64,000 nucleotides of DNA from Sphaerimonospora sp050942215 (GCF_050942215.1 NZ_CP192056.1:2108001-2172000); one strand, 5' to 3'; positions 1 through 10,723 are shown, counted from the first letter of the stretch. Program-made: numbers and translations. The notes: generated by a model not told the origin, from the sequence alone.

Positions 1-477
1 GTGCGCCGCCAGGGCGTCGAGCTGTTCCGCAACAGCGTGCCCGCGCGCATGCTGTGCTGCCAGATCCGCAAGGTCCGCCCGCTCGTGCGCGCGCTGCGCG
101 GCCTTGACGGCTGGTTCACCGGCCTGCGCCGGGACCAGTGGGCCTCGCGCGCCGCGATCAAGAAGGTCGAGCTGGACCACGACCACGAGGGCATCGTCAA
201 GATCAACGCGCTGGCCGACTGGAGCGGCGACGAGGTCTGGGAGTACGCGCGCGCCAACGACGTGCCCATCCACCCGTTGTACTCGCAGGGATACACCAGC
301 ATCGGCTGCGGCCCCTGCACCCGGCCCATCCAGCCCGGTGAGGACGACCGGGCCGGTCGCTGGTGGTGGGAGCAGGGTGCGCCGAAGGAGTGCGGCATCC
401 ACTGCCCGATCGAGACCGGCAACTTCGAGCACGAGGCCGAGGCGATCTTCGCCGAGGCGCACGGCATCCACTCGTGA
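1..477 (+). CDS. cysH: APS/PAPS reductase, C-terminal part (5' end outside window)
   Basis: Assimilatory adenylyl-sulfate reductase; it reduces activated sulfate to sulfite in the cytosol with thioredoxin. The frame is open from the first base, so the N-terminal PP-loop half lies outside the window and the GTG at base 1 is probably internal. The visible 158 residues carry the four-cysteine iron-sulfur pattern of APS-type enzymes: a CC pair (residues 19-20) and CGPC (103-106), plus the catalytic ECGIHC motif (130-135). The stop overlaps the next gene by 4 nt (GTGA). A second cysH-type gene lies at 18174-18908. The family is secure; APS rather than PAPS preference is inferred from the four cysteines. 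Confidence 0.9.
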   Translation: MRRQGVELFRNSVPARMLCCQIRKVRPLVRALRGLDGWFTGLRRDQWASRAAIKKVELDHDHEGIVKINALADWSGDEVWEYARANDVPIHPLYSQGYTSIGCGPCTRPIQPGEDDRAGRWWWEQGAPKECGIHCPIETGNFEHEAEAIFAEAHGIHS

Positions 478-1004
478 ACGACGTCGGCCCCGGGGAGGCG
501 ACCTCGCCGGCGTCCGCCTCGCCGTCCGGTGAGCCGGAGCCGACCTCCCCCGATCCGGTGGAGCTGTCCGATGAGGAGGCCGGCGCGGTCGTGGCGGCCG
601 CGCTGGCGTTCGCCGAGGCGGTGCCGCCCGGCCGCGACGCGCCCTTCCGCGAGCTCGCTGCCGCCGCGCACGGCGGCGTGGTGCCCGCCGAGCGGATGAC
701 CGATCTCGAGCGGATCTGTGTGCTCGCCCTGGAGACCGGCAAGGCACGCAGGCTCGGCGGCGCCGAGACCGAGCGGCTGCTCACCGTCGTCTACCGGCGC
801 ACACCGGGCGGTCGTGAGCTGACCTCCTCCGTCGCGGACGTCAACCGGGTGCTGGCCAGGCTGACCGGCCGGGACCTGCAGTCGATGCGGCTGAGCTGGC
901 GTACGCCGGGGCGCTACGCGCTGAGCGTCAGCGTGGGCGGCGTCGACATCACGCTGGCCCTGGAACCCGAGGGCCCGCGGGTGCAGAGCGTGCAGACGGG
1001 CTGA
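474..1004 (+). CDS. Hypothetical protein coupled to cysH
   Basis: Product not recognised. The GTG start overlaps the cysH stop by 4 nt, so the two are probably co-translated; an in-frame reading from further upstream would run inside cysH. The 176-residue product has a Pro/Ser/Asp/Glu-rich low-complexity N-terminus (about residues 1-35) followed by a compact part rich in Arg, Leu and Glu, with one cysteine, no membrane segment and no signal peptide. The C-terminal part alternates hydrophobic and polar residues as in a small beta domain. Position suggests a link to sulfur metabolism but nothing in the sequence proves it. Confidence 0.65.
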   Translation: MNDVGPGEATSPASASPSGEPEPTSPDPVELSDEEAGAVVAAALAFAEAVPPGRDAPFRELAAAAHGGVVPAERMTDLERICVLALETGKARRLGGAETERLLTVVYRRTPGGRELTSSVADVNRVLARLTGRDLQSMRLSWRTPGRYALSVSVGGVDITLALEPEGPRVQSVQTG

Positions 1005-1056
1005 TCGCGAGCGCGCGTGACGCCCGCCGCCCGGCGGCGTGTGCGAGTGTAGGGAT

Positions 1057-1782
1057 GTGCGCCGCATACATCCCTACATCGAGGAAGATCCCGATATCGC
1101 CGCAGCCTACGCCTACCCGTCCCGGGGGTGCCTGCGGGTCAACATGGTGGTCAGCGCCGACGGCGCGGCGTGGCTCGAGGGCAGGTCGGCGGGGCTGTCG
1201 AGCCCGGGGGACCGGAGGGTCTTCCACGTCCTGCGCGGTCTGGCCGACGTGGTGCTCGCGGGCGCCGCGACGGTCAGGACCGAGGGGTACGGCCCGGCCA
1301 GGCCGCGCGAGGGATGGGACACGCTGCGCGCCGGTCGCCCGCCGGCGCCGCCGATCGCGGTGATCACCCGGCGGCTCGACCTCGACCTCGGCGGGCCGCT
1401 TTTCACCGAGACCGAGCCGTACCAGCGCACCATCGTCATCACCACCGGAGCCGCGCCGCCGGAACGCCGCGAGCAGGCGGCCGAGCACGCCGAGGTGCTG
1501 GTGGCGGGGGAGGACCTCGTCGCTCCGGAGGCGGCGGTGCGCCTGCTGCGCGAGCGGGGGCTCGGCCGCATATTGTGCGAGGGTGGGCCGCGGCTGAACG
1601 CGGAGCTCGCCGCCGCCGGGCTGATCGACGAGCTGGCGCTCACGATGAGCCCGCTGCTCGCCGGAGGGGACGCCGCGCGCGTCCTGAACGGTGTGGCCTC
1701 GCGTACTCCGCTCACCCTCGCCCACGTGCTCGAAGAGGACGGCGTCCTGTTCATCCGATACGTCAGCGAGGAGGCGCGATGA
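1057..1782 (+). CDS. RibD C-terminal-like (pyrimidine) reductase
   Basis: NAD(P)H-dependent reductase with the dihydrofolate-reductase-like fold of the RibD C-terminal domain; no deaminase domain is present, so it is a stand-alone reductase. Family signatures are NMVVSADGAAW near residue 30, VVLAGAATVRTEGYGP near residue 66, and ILCEGGPRLNAEL in the C-terminal third (the glycine-rich nucleotide loop). The GTG at 1057 (MRRIHPY) is chosen over the GTG at 1039 because family members begin shortly before the AYAYP segment. The stop overlaps the ligase start (ATGA at 1779-1782), so the two are probably co-translated. The true substrate cannot be told from sequence. Confidence 0.8.
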   Translation: MRRIHPYIEEDPDIAAAYAYPSRGCLRVNMVVSADGAAWLEGRSAGLSSPGDRRVFHVLRGLADVVLAGAATVRTEGYGPARPREGWDTLRAGRPPAPPIAVITRRLDLDLGGPLFTETEPYQRTIVITTGAAPPERREQAAEHAEVLVAGEDLVAPEAAVRLLRERGLGRILCEGGPRLNAELAAAGLIDELALTMSPLLAGGDAARVLNGVASRTPLTLAHVLEEDGVLFIRYVSEEAR

Positions 1783-2879
1783 GGCTTCCGGTCGAACCGC
1801 CGGTGGCGCCGATGCTGGCCAAGGCGGTCAAGCGGCTTCCACCGCAGGACGGCACGCTCTACTACGAGCCCAAGTGGGACGGCTTCCGCTGCATCGTGTT
1901 CCGCGACGGCGACGAGGTCTACCTGGGCAGCCGGAACGAGCGGCCGTTCACGCGCTACTTCCCCGAGCTGGTGGAGGCGGTCAGGGCCGAGCTGCCGCCG
2001 CGCTGCGTGGTGGACGGCGAGATCGTCGTCGTCTCGGGGGAGACGCTCGACTTCGACGCGCTGCAGCAGCGGATCCACCCGGCGGCCTCCCGGGTGAAGC
2101 TGCTGGCCGAGCGGACGCCGGCCTCGTTCGTCGCCTTCGACCTGCTCGCCGAGGGCGCGGAGAACCTGATGGCGGAGCCGTTCTCGACCCGGCGGGCCCG
2201 CCTGGAGAAGACGCTCGGCGCGGCCTCCGGCGCGGTACGGCTGACACCGGCCACCATGGACGAGCGGCAGGCCGCCGAGTGGTTCGGCGTGTTCGAGGGA
2301 GCCGGGCTGGACGGCATCGTCGTCAAGCCGGGGAACATTCCGTACGAGCCGGACAAACGGGTGATGTTCAAGGTCAAGCACGAGCGGACGGCCGACTGCG
2401 TGGTGGCGGGCTACCGCGAGCACAAGAGCGGCCCGGTCGTCGGTTCGCTGCTGCTGGGGCTCTACTCGCCCGACGGCCGTCTGCATCATGTGGGCGTGGC
2501 CGCGTCGTTCCCGATGAAGCGGCGCGCGGATCTCGTGGCCGAGCTCGCGCCGTACCGGATGGACGATCTGAGCGGGCATCCGTGGGGTCACTGGGCGGAG
2601 GCCGCCGGGCGCGGCGCCGCGGGGGAGGGCACCGAGGCGAGGACCGCGCAGCGCCTGCCCGGGGCGGTGTCCCGGTGGAACGCCAAGAAGGACCTGTCGT
2701 TCATCCCGCTGCGGCCCGAGCTGGTGGCCGAGGTGGCCTACGACCACATGGAGGGGGACAGGTTCCGGCACACCGCCCAGTTCCGCCGCTGGCGGCCGGA
2801 CCGCGAGCCGGCGTCGTGCACCTACGACCAGCTCGACCGGCCGATCGCCTACGACCTCGCCGACATCCTCGGCCGCTAG
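1779..2879 (+). CDS. ligC: ATP-dependent DNA ligase, LigC type
   Basis: Seals DNA nicks using ATP; in actinobacteria LigC-type enzymes act in accessory repair rather than replication. The 366-residue length fits the stand-alone LigC core. The adenylation motif EPKWDGFR places the nucleophilic lysine at residue 32; GLDGIVVKP (motif IV) and FKVKHERTADCVV (motif V) follow, with an OB-fold in the C-terminal third. The ATG overlaps the upstream reductase stop by 4 nt. The TAG stop shares a CTAG with the stop of convergent azlD, so the two genes overlap by their last bases. The family is clear; its repair partner is unknown, as no Ku or polymerase gene is nearby. Confidence 0.92.
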   Translation: MRLPVEPPVAPMLAKAVKRLPPQDGTLYYEPKWDGFRCIVFRDGDEVYLGSRNERPFTRYFPELVEAVRAELPPRCVVDGEIVVVSGETLDFDALQQRIHPAASRVKLLAERTPASFVAFDLLAEGAENLMAEPFSTRRARLEKTLGAASGAVRLTPATMDERQAAEWFGVFEGAGLDGIVVKPGNIPYEPDKRVMFKVKHERTADCVVAGYREHKSGPVVGSLLLGLYSPDGRLHHVGVAASFPMKRRADLVAELAPYRMDDLSGHPWGHWAEAAGRGAAGEGTEARTAQRLPGAVSRWNAKKDLSFIPLRPELVAEVAYDHMEGDRFRHTAQFRRWRPDREPASCTYDQLDRPIAYDLADILGR

Positions 2880-3184
2880 CCGGTCAGCGCGCGTACGGCC
2901 GCGGTGACGGCGACGGCGACCGCGACGACCACGAGGAACGGCGCACGCAGCAGCAGCGCGGCTGCCGCGGCCGCCAGCCCGGCGGCCCGCGCGTCGAGCA
3001 CGAGCGCCTGTCCGCTGCCGAACGTCTGGATGGCGGTGAGCGCGGCCAGCATGGCGACCGGCACGAGGGCGGCGATCCGCCGTACGAGCGGCCGGTCCAG
3101 CAGCCCGGCGGGCACGGACAGGCCGAGCAGCTTGACGGCGTAGCAGCCGAGGGCGGTGACGGCGACGGCGATCCAGATGGTCAA
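2876..3184 (-). CDS. azlD: AzlD-family branched-chain amino acid exporter subunit
   Basis: Small membrane partner of AzlC; AzlCD pairs export branched-chain amino acids and analogues. The 102-residue product is almost entirely hydrophobic, with about four predicted membrane segments (LTIWIAVAVTALG at the start, VAMLAALTAI, and two Ala/Val-rich segments at the end). The TTG start overlaps the azlC stop by 4 nt (TTGA), the usual sign of translational coupling. It converges with ligC, overlapping at the stop codons. Substrate is inferred from the family only. Confidence 0.85.
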   Translation of the reverse strand: MTIWIAVAVTALGCYAVKLLGLSVPAGLLDRPLVRRIAALVPVAMLAALTAIQTFGSGQALVLDARAAGLAAAAAALLLRAPFLVVVAVAVAVTAAVRALTG

Positions 3185-3897
3185 GGCGATGCCTCCCGGC
3201 GGCGGCTGAGCATGAGGACGATCGGCGCGGCCAGCGCCGAGACGAGGACGGGGACGCCCGCCGGCAGCAGCGGCAGGCAGACCAGCGCCAGCGCGACCGC
3301 GAGGACGGCGACCAGCGTCTCCTGCCGCCCGCGCAGCATCGAGGCGAGCAGCGCCAGGAAGACGGCGGGCCCGGCGGCGTCGAGCCCCCAGGCGGACGGA
3401 TCGCCGAGCGCCTCGGCACCCAGCGCGCCGAGGAACGTGGTGAGGTTCCACAGCAGGTAGAGGCTGGCCCCGGTGACCGCGAAGCCGAGCCGGGCGCTGC
3501 CGCGATCGGGCTGGGCCATGGCCACCGCCGACGTCTCGTCGATGACCCACTGCGCGGCGAGCGGGCGCATCGCGCGGGGCAGGCGCATCAGCTGGGCCAG
3601 CCGCAGGCCGTAGAAGGCGTTGCGCACACCGAGGAACAGGGCTCCGGCCACGGCGGCTGCGGGGGTGCCGCCCACGCCCAGCGTACCGACGAGCGCGAAC
3701 TGCGACGCCCCGGTGAAGACCAGCAGGGACAGCGCGCACGTCTGGGCCAGGCTCAGCCCGGCTCCGGCCGACGTCACGCCGAACGCGAAACCGGACAGGC
3801 CGACGGCGACGCCCACGCCCAGGGCGTCCCGTACGACCGCGGCCCGAGACCGGCTCCGCGCCCGATCCGTTGGGGCTTGTAGGGGTTCTGTGGTCAC
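3181..3897 (-). CDS. azlC: AzlC-family branched-chain amino acid permease
   Basis: Larger, polytopic subunit of an AzlCD amino-acid exporter in the cytoplasmic membrane. The 238 residues include the family signature GASQFALVG near residue 64 and the region FLGVRNAFYGLRLA near residue 88, with about seven hydrophobic segments and a short charged N-terminus. The GTG start at 3897 is followed by a basic cytosolic tail. Divergent from the Clp-N/HTH gene at 3991, with the double palindrome at 3943-3987 between them, so both might answer to the same regulator. It is translationally coupled to azlD. Confidence 0.88.
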   Translation of the reverse strand: MTTEPLQAPTDRARSRSRAAVVRDALGVGVAVGLSGFAFGVTSAGAGLSLAQTCALSLLVFTGASQFALVGTLGVGGTPAAAVAGALFLGVRNAFYGLRLAQLMRLPRAMRPLAAQWVIDETSAVAMAQPDRGSARLGFAVTGASLYLLWNLTTFLGALGAEALGDPSAWGLDAAGPAVFLALLASMLRGRQETLVAVLAVALALVCLPLLPAGVPVLVSALAAPIVLMLSRRREASP

Positions 3898-3942
3898 GGC
3901 CTGAAACTACCTGGAATCGCGGCCCGCGCGGGATGAGGCATC

Positions 3943-3987
3943 GTCAACTTGTGGTTGACGATGTCATGCCGTCAACCTATCGTTGAC
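3943..3987 (+). promoter_or_regulatory. Two identical GTCAAC-N5-GTTGAC palindromes overlapping a promoter
   Basis: GTCAAC-N5-GTTGAC occurs at 3943-3959 and again at 3971-3987, 28 bp apart. A -35-like TTGACG (3955-3960) lies in the first palindrome and a -10-like TATCGT (3978-3983) in the second, with a 17-bp spacer. The predicted start point falls at about 3990, at the ATG of the downstream gene, so the transcript may be leaderless. The site most likely binds the HTH of the adjacent Clp-N protein, or another regulator shared with divergent azlCD. The repeats are seen directly; the binding is inferred. Confidence 0.7.
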
Positions 3988-3990
3988 GGC

Positions 3991-4755
3991 ATGACGAATC
4001 CGAACCATCTACCGCATCCCGTCCGGCTCGACGACCTGATCGAGGCGATCAAGAGCGCGCACACCGACGCACTCGACCAGCTCTCCGACGCGGTCCTGCT
4101 CGCCGACCATCTCGGCGAGGTGGCCGACCACCTGATCGGCCACTTCGTCGACCAGGCCCGCAGATCGGGCGCCTCCTGGACCGAGATCGGCAGGAGCATG
4201 GGCGTCAGCAAGCAGGCCGCGCAGAAGCGATTCGTGCCGAAGGCGTCGGCCGAGCCGCTGGCCTTCGATCCCGACCAGGGCTTCGGGCGGTTCACCCCGC
4301 GGGCGAGGACCGTCGTGGTCACGGCGACGAACGAGGCGCTCGCGGCGGGCCACCACGAGGTGCGCCCCGAGCACCTGGTGCTGGCGCTGCTGGGCGATCC
4401 GGAGGGCCTGGCCGCCAAGGCCATCGTCGCCCAGGGCGTGTCTGCGGAGGCCGTACGCGAGGCCGTGGCCGCGACCCTCCCGCCGGCCGGTGAGCGGGTG
4501 GCCGGGGTCATCCCGTTCGACTCGCAGGCGCGCAAGGCGCTGGAGCTCACCTTCCGTGAGGCCCTGCGGATGGGCCACAACTACATCGGGACCGAGCACA
4601 TCCTGCTCGCCCTGCTGGAGCTGGAGGACGGATCAGGCGTGCTCTCCGGGCTCGGGATCACCAAGCCGGCCGCGGAGGAGCACGTCAAGTCGGTCCTGGC
4701 CGCGATTCTCACGTCCGCGAAGGAGCGGCGGGAGCCGGGCCGGGAGGAGCGGTGA
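3991..4755 (+). CDS. HTH plus Clp N-terminal-domain regulator
   Basis: A 254-residue protein combining a DNA-binding helix-turn-helix with a Clp N-domain, the repeat that ClpA/ClpC use to bind substrates or adaptors. The HTH is near residues 59-80 (SWTEIGRSMGVSKQAAQKRF). Two Clp-N repeats follow (HHEVRPEHLVLALLGD, then GHNYIGTEHILLALLELED). No AAA+ ATPase is present, so it is not a chaperone itself; a role as an autoregulated stress regulator or Clp adaptor is plausible. The ATG at 3991 abuts a promoter whose predicted start point makes the mRNA leaderless. It converges with glgX. Confidence 0.8.
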   Translation: MTNPNHLPHPVRLDDLIEAIKSAHTDALDQLSDAVLLADHLGEVADHLIGHFVDQARRSGASWTEIGRSMGVSKQAAQKRFVPKASAEPLAFDPDQGFGRFTPRARTVVVTATNEALAAGHHEVRPEHLVLALLGDPEGLAAKAIVAQGVSAEAVREAVAATLPPAGERVAGVIPFDSQARKALELTFREALRMGHNYIGTEHILLALLELEDGSGVLSGLGITKPAAEEHVKSVLAAILTSAKERREPGREER

Positions 4756-4788
4756 CCCGGGAGACAGGGCGTGCGCCGGACGGCGGCA

Positions 4789-6894
<2,106 letters not shown>

Positions 6895-6910
6895 ATCACC
6901 CCATTCTCCT

Positions 6911-6935
6911 CGGGCCCCGCAGGTAGCGGGGCCCG
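6911..6935 (-). terminator. Hairpin between osmC and glgX
   Basis: Perfect 10-bp inverted repeat (cgggccccgc / gcggggcccg) around a 5-nt loop, 14 nt past the osmC stop and just before the glgX ribosome-binding region. It has no U-tract, as is common for hairpin terminators in high-GC actinobacteria. It probably ends the osmC transcript or lowers read-through into glgX. Confidence 0.6.
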
Positions 6936-6948
6936 GGACGATATCCGA

Positions 6949-7377
6949 TCAGCCCGCGAGTTCCGCGTTCAGCGAGATCGTGGTGCCCGCCAGGGCCTTG
7001 CTGACCGGGCAGTTGGCCTTGGCCGTCTCGGCCGCCTGCTGGAAGTCCTCGGCGGAGATCCCCGGCACCTGTGCCCGGACCGAGATCACAATGCCCGTGA
7101 TGCCCTCGCCGGGCTGGAAGGTCACGTCGGCCCTGGTCTCGATCGACTGCGGCGGGGTCCCCGCCTTCGCCAGACCGTTGGACAGCGCCATCGAGAAACA
7201 CGAGGAGTGGGCGGCGGCGATCAGCTCCTCGGGGCTGGTCTTGCCGTTGGCCGCCTCGGCGCGGGACGGCCAGGAGACCTCGAAGGTGCCGATTCCGGAG
7301 GAGTCCAGCGACACAGAGCCCGAGCCGTCCAGCAGGGCGCCCTTCCACTGGGTCGTGGCGGTACGAGTGGTCGCCAT
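6949..7377 (-). CDS. osmC: OsmC-family organic hydroperoxide reductase
   Basis: Thiol peroxidase of the OsmC/Ohr family that reduces organic hydroperoxides in the cytosol. The 142-residue product has the two family cysteines: the peroxidatic one in AAHSSCFSMAL (about residue 60) and the resolving one in ANCPVSKAL (about residue 122), plus the early catalytic-arginine segment AEAANGKTSPEELIAAAH. Start ATG at 7377 follows GGAAAGGGG. A pair of direct TTTCCATGGT repeats lies just upstream (7388-7415). OsmC rather than Ohr is my reading of the N-terminal sequence and is not certain. Confidence 0.9.
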   Translation of the reverse strand: MATTRTATTQWKGALLDGSGSVSLDSSGIGTFEVSWPSRAEAANGKTSPEELIAAAHSSCFSMALSNGLAKAGTPPQSIETRADVTFQPGEGITGIVISVRAQVPGISAEDFQQAAETAKANCPVSKALAGTTISLNAELAG

Positions 7378-7387
7378 CGCGATCCCC

Positions 7388-7415
7388 TTTCCATGGTGAG
7401 CATCATTTCCATGGT
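7388..7415. repeat. Direct repeat TTTCCATGGT x2 upstream of osmC
   Basis: The 10-mer TTTCCATGGT occurs at 7388-7397 and 7406-7415, 18 bp apart, in the 43-bp gap between the AidB-like stop and the osmC start. Two near-helical-turn copies at this position could be an operator for a peroxide regulator, but no regulator gene is adjacent and the repeats are short. Confidence 0.35.
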
Positions 7416-7420
7416 CGACC

Positions 7421-9037
7421 CTAGCGTCCGGTAATCACCAACGAGTCCAGGACCGCCGACGAGTCCACTCCCTGCGGCAGCGTCCCGAAGGCCCGTCCCC
7501 ATTCGCCGGACAGGCGGGAGGCGCAGAACGCGTCGGCCACGGCTGCGGGCGCGTGCCGTACGAGCAGGGACGCCTGCAGGAGCAGGGTCATCTCCTCGGC
7601 GCCGCGCCGCGCGTCCGCCTCGCCGGCCGAGGCGATGGTCTTCTGGACCCGCTCGGCCGCGTCGGCGACCCGGCGGTCGCCCGCCGTCGCCACCTCGGCG
7701 AAGAACGCCTCGGCCGCCTCGGGCTCGCGCGTCAGCACCCGCATCAGGTCGAGCGCGGCCACGTTGCCGGAGCCCTCCCAGACGCCGTTGAGCGGCGACT
7801 CACGGAAGAGGCGGGGAAGCTGCGACTCCTCGACGTACCCGTTGCCGCCCAGGCACTCCAGCGCCTCGGCCGCGTGCGCCGGGCCGCGTTTGCACACCCA
7901 GTATTTCGCCGCGGCCAGCGCCGCCCGCCGGAACAGGCCCTCGCCGGCGTCGCCGTGTACCGCCCGGTCGGTCGCCCCGGCGAGCCGCAGCATCAGCGTG
8001 GTCGCCGCCTCGGACTCCAGCGCCAGGTCGGCGAGCACGTTGCGCATCAGCGGCTGGTCGATCAGCTCCCGGCCGAACACCCTGCGGTGGCGGGCGTGGT
8101 GGAGCGCCTGCGCCAGGCCGTACCGCATGCCGGCCGCCGAGCCGATCACGCAGTCGAGCCGGGTCATGTTGACCATCTCGATGATGGTGCGGACGCCCCG
8201 GCCCTCCTCTCCGACCGGGAACGCGATCGCGCGCTCGTACTCGACCTCGGCCGAGGCGTTGGACCTGTTGCCGAGCTTGTCCTTCAGCCGCATCAGCCGG
8301 ATCGCGTTGCGTGTGCCGTCCGGCAGGACGCGGGGGAGCAGGAAGCACGACAGGCCGCCGGGCGCCTGCGCCAGCACCAGGAACACGTCGCACATCGGCG
8401 CCGAGTTGAACCACTTGTGCCCGGTGATCGCGAAGGTCCCGTCGGCGAGCGGTTCCGCCCGCGTCGTGTTGGCCCTGACGTCGGAGCCCCCCTGCTTCTC
8501 GGTCATCGCCATGCCGGCGAGCACGCCGCGCTTGCCTGCGGCCGGGCGCAGCCCGAAGTCGTAGGTGCGCGAGGCCAGCAGCGGCTCCCACTCGGCGCAC
8601 AGCGCGGGGGAGTGCCGCAGCGCGGCCACCGCGGCGTACGTCATGGAGATCGGGCAGCCGTGCCCGGCCTCGACCTGCGACCAGACGAAGAACTTTGCCG
8701 CACGGGCCACGTGCGCGCCGGGCCGGGCGGAGGTCCAGGGCGTGGCGTGCATGCCGTTGGCGACCGCGACCGACATCAGTTCGTGCCACGCGGGGTGGAA
8801 CTCCACCTCGTCGACGCGGTTGCCGTACCGGTCGTGGGTGCGCAGCACGGGCGGGTTCTCGTTGGCCAGCCTGCCCCACTCCTGCGCCCGCTCCGACCCG
8901 GCCAGCGTGCCGAGCCGATGGAGCTCCCCCGTCGACCAGTCGGCGCCCTCCCGCGCGAGGCCCTCCAGCAGCGCGCGGTCGGCCGAGACATCGTGCCCGG
9001 TCAGTGGGGGAACCTGGTTGGTCACGTCATGGGTCAC
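7421..9037 (-). CDS. AidB-like acyl-CoA dehydrogenase
   Basis: Flavoprotein of the acyl-CoA dehydrogenase superfamily, AidB branch; E. coli AidB is a flavin protein of the alkylation-damage response. At 538 residues it is close to AidB (about 540), much longer than ordinary acyl-CoA dehydrogenases. It shows GMAMTEKQGGSDVRANTT (FAD and substrate loop, about residue 180), the TGHKWFNSAPMCDVFLVLA segment, and a C-terminal region with CLGGNGYVEESQLPRLFRES and NGVWEGSGNV. The ATG at 9037 is chosen from the conserved N-terminus. Expressed on the same strand as osmC, 43 bp upstream of it. A genuine acyl-CoA substrate is doubtful for this branch. Confidence 0.87.
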   Translation of the reverse strand: MTHDVTNQVPPLTGHDVSADRALLEGLAREGADWSTGELHRLGTLAGSERAQEWGRLANENPPVLRTHDRYGNRVDEVEFHPAWHELMSVAVANGMHATPWTSARPGAHVARAAKFFVWSQVEAGHGCPISMTYAAVAALRHSPALCAEWEPLLASRTYDFGLRPAAGKRGVLAGMAMTEKQGGSDVRANTTRAEPLADGTFAITGHKWFNSAPMCDVFLVLAQAPGGLSCFLLPRVLPDGTRNAIRLMRLKDKLGNRSNASAEVEYERAIAFPVGEEGRGVRTIIEMVNMTRLDCVIGSAAGMRYGLAQALHHARHRRVFGRELIDQPLMRNVLADLALESEAATTLMLRLAGATDRAVHGDAGEGLFRRAALAAAKYWVCKRGPAHAAEALECLGGNGYVEESQLPRLFRESPLNGVWEGSGNVAALDLMRVLTREPEAAEAFFAEVATAGDRRVADAAERVQKTIASAGEADARRGAEEMTLLLQASLLVRHAPAAVADAFCASRLSGEWGRAFGTLPQGVDSSAVLDSLVITGR

Positions 9038-9145
9038 TGGGTCCTCCTGTCGGGGTGGGGCCGTCCTGACGGACGGGTCGACCGGTCGGATGGGCTGACC
9101 GCCGGAACAGGTTCAGCATCCCCGGACGTCGCCGGAACCGCCAGC

Positions 9146-10723
9146 TCACGTGACTGCGGCGCCGTCGATCCCGGCCCCGCTGATCTCCAGCCCCAGCTCG
9201 GCGGCCGCCTCCAGGACGAGGTCGCGGGCGTAGTCCCAGTCGTCGTCCCGGTCGCCTTCTTGATCATCCGTACGCTCCCCGCTCCACCCGGTGCCGTGCC
9301 CCTCGCACAGCACGCGGTGGATCCCCTCGATCGCCCGCCGGTCCCCGCGTCCGGCCAGACCGAGTGCGGCCTCGGCGACCGTCGTCAGATCGGTGTCGGC
9401 CAGCCGGTCGGCGAGCGCCTCCCTGATCGGCCGGGTGTCGGCGGCCAGGCCGGCGATGCCCATGGTGGCCCAGTCGCGCACCTCCGGGTCGGCGCTCTCG
9501 CTCAGCCTGATGAGCGCGGCGATGCCCGCCTCGTCGTCCGGCGGAAGGACGGCGGCGAGCGCCACCGCGTCGTTCACCGTGGGCGTCCGTCCGGGCAGTT
9601 CGACGATGTCCAGCACCTCGGGCAGCGCCCGCTCGTCGGCCCGGTGGCCGAGCGCGTGGAGGACGGACTCGACGACCCGCGGCTCGCTCTCCTGGCGGGC
9701 CATGTCCCGCAGGATCGCCAGGGCCCGATCGTGATAGGGGTCGTGCCCCAGGTCCTGGCCGAACTCGGCGAGCACGTCGGCGCCGAACTCGCGCTCGACC
9801 GGGTCGGCGCCGTCGCACAGCCGCGTCACCGCCTCGAACGTCTCGTCGTCGTGTCGCCGCCGCAGCGCGTGCACGGCCGACCACCACGTCACGTCCTCCG
9901 CGTCGATCTCCCGGTACGGCCTGACGCGCTCGAGCAGCTCGGCGACGGGCGGGCGGACGCCGACCGCGATCTCCAGATGCGTCGCGATCGCGACATGGCC
10001 GCACTGCCTGCTGATCGCGACACGGCCGCCGTCGGGACGGCGCGCCTCGACGGAGATCAGGCGGGTGCCGTCGGGGCCGGCGCATCCGGATGTGACCAGG
10101 GTGTGGTCGCCCTCCGCGTGCTCTTCCCCCAGGTGGGCGGCGATCTCCTCGCGCAGCGCGCTCTCCAGGTCGGCGGACGCCCACCATCTGGCGATCTCCA
10201 GCGCGGACCGGCCGCCGGAACCGGGCAGGGAGGGGTCGGCGCCGTGCTCCAGCAGCGACCGGACGATTCCGTACGCGCCGAAGCGCGCGGCGAGGGTCAG
10301 GGGGGTGTCCCCGTCGTCGTTCGCCCCGTCCGGGTCCGCGGCGGCGTCGAGCAGGACGTCGGCCGACTCCAGATGGCCGTTGGCCGAGGCCCACAGCAGC
10401 GCGGTCCAGCCGCCGTGCTCCCTGGCGTCGGGGTCGGCGCCCCCGTCGAGCAGGGCCTGGACGGTCCGGGCGTGGTCCCGGCGCGCGGCGGCGCACAGGG
10501 GAAGCCCCTCGTCCTCGCCGCCGCTCGGCCGGTCGGGCTCGGCGCCGTACTCCAGGAGCAGCCGGACGATTTCGTGGTTTCCGGCGACGGCGGCGCGGTA
10601 GAGCGGTGTCGTGCCCTGAGCGGGGTTCAGGGCGGTGGTCAGGGTGATGTCCGGGTGCAGCATGGCCGCCACCCGCGCCACGTCGCCTCCCGCCACCGCG
10701 TCGAGGAGCTTGCTCCGGCTCAC
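9146..10723 (-). CDS. Ankyrin-repeat and HEAT-repeat protein
   Basis: A 525-residue soluble repeat protein with no catalytic motif, probably a protein-interaction scaffold. The first 180 residues hold about five ankyrin repeats (TPLYRAAVAGNHEIVRLLL, GWTALLWASANGHLESADVLL, TPLTLAARFGAYGIVRSLL). The C-terminal half (about 270-500) has alpha-helical HEAT-like repeats (VEREFGADVLAEFGQ, EPRVVESVLHALGHRADE, DPEVRDWATMGIAGLA, DLTTVAEAALGLAGRGD). No signal peptide or membrane segment. Divergent from the DUF1707 gene. The combination is found in other actinobacterial proteins, but a function cannot be given. Confidence 0.85.
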   Translation of the reverse strand: MSRSKLLDAVAGGDVARVAAMLHPDITLTTALNPAQGTTPLYRAAVAGNHEIVRLLLEYGAEPDRPSGGEDEGLPLCAAARRDHARTVQALLDGGADPDAREHGGWTALLWASANGHLESADVLLDAAADPDGANDDGDTPLTLAARFGAYGIVRSLLEHGADPSLPGSGGRSALEIARWWASADLESALREEIAAHLGEEHAEGDHTLVTSGCAGPDGTRLISVEARRPDGGRVAISRQCGHVAIATHLEIAVGVRPPVAELLERVRPYREIDAEDVTWWSAVHALRRRHDDETFEAVTRLCDGADPVEREFGADVLAEFGQDLGHDPYHDRALAILRDMARQESEPRVVESVLHALGHRADERALPEVLDIVELPGRTPTVNDAVALAAVLPPDDEAGIAALIRLSESADPEVRDWATMGIAGLAADTRPIREALADRLADTDLTTVAEAALGLAGRGDRRAIEGIHRVLCEGHGTGWSGERTDDQEGDRDDDWDYARDLVLEAAAELGLEISGAGIDGAAVT

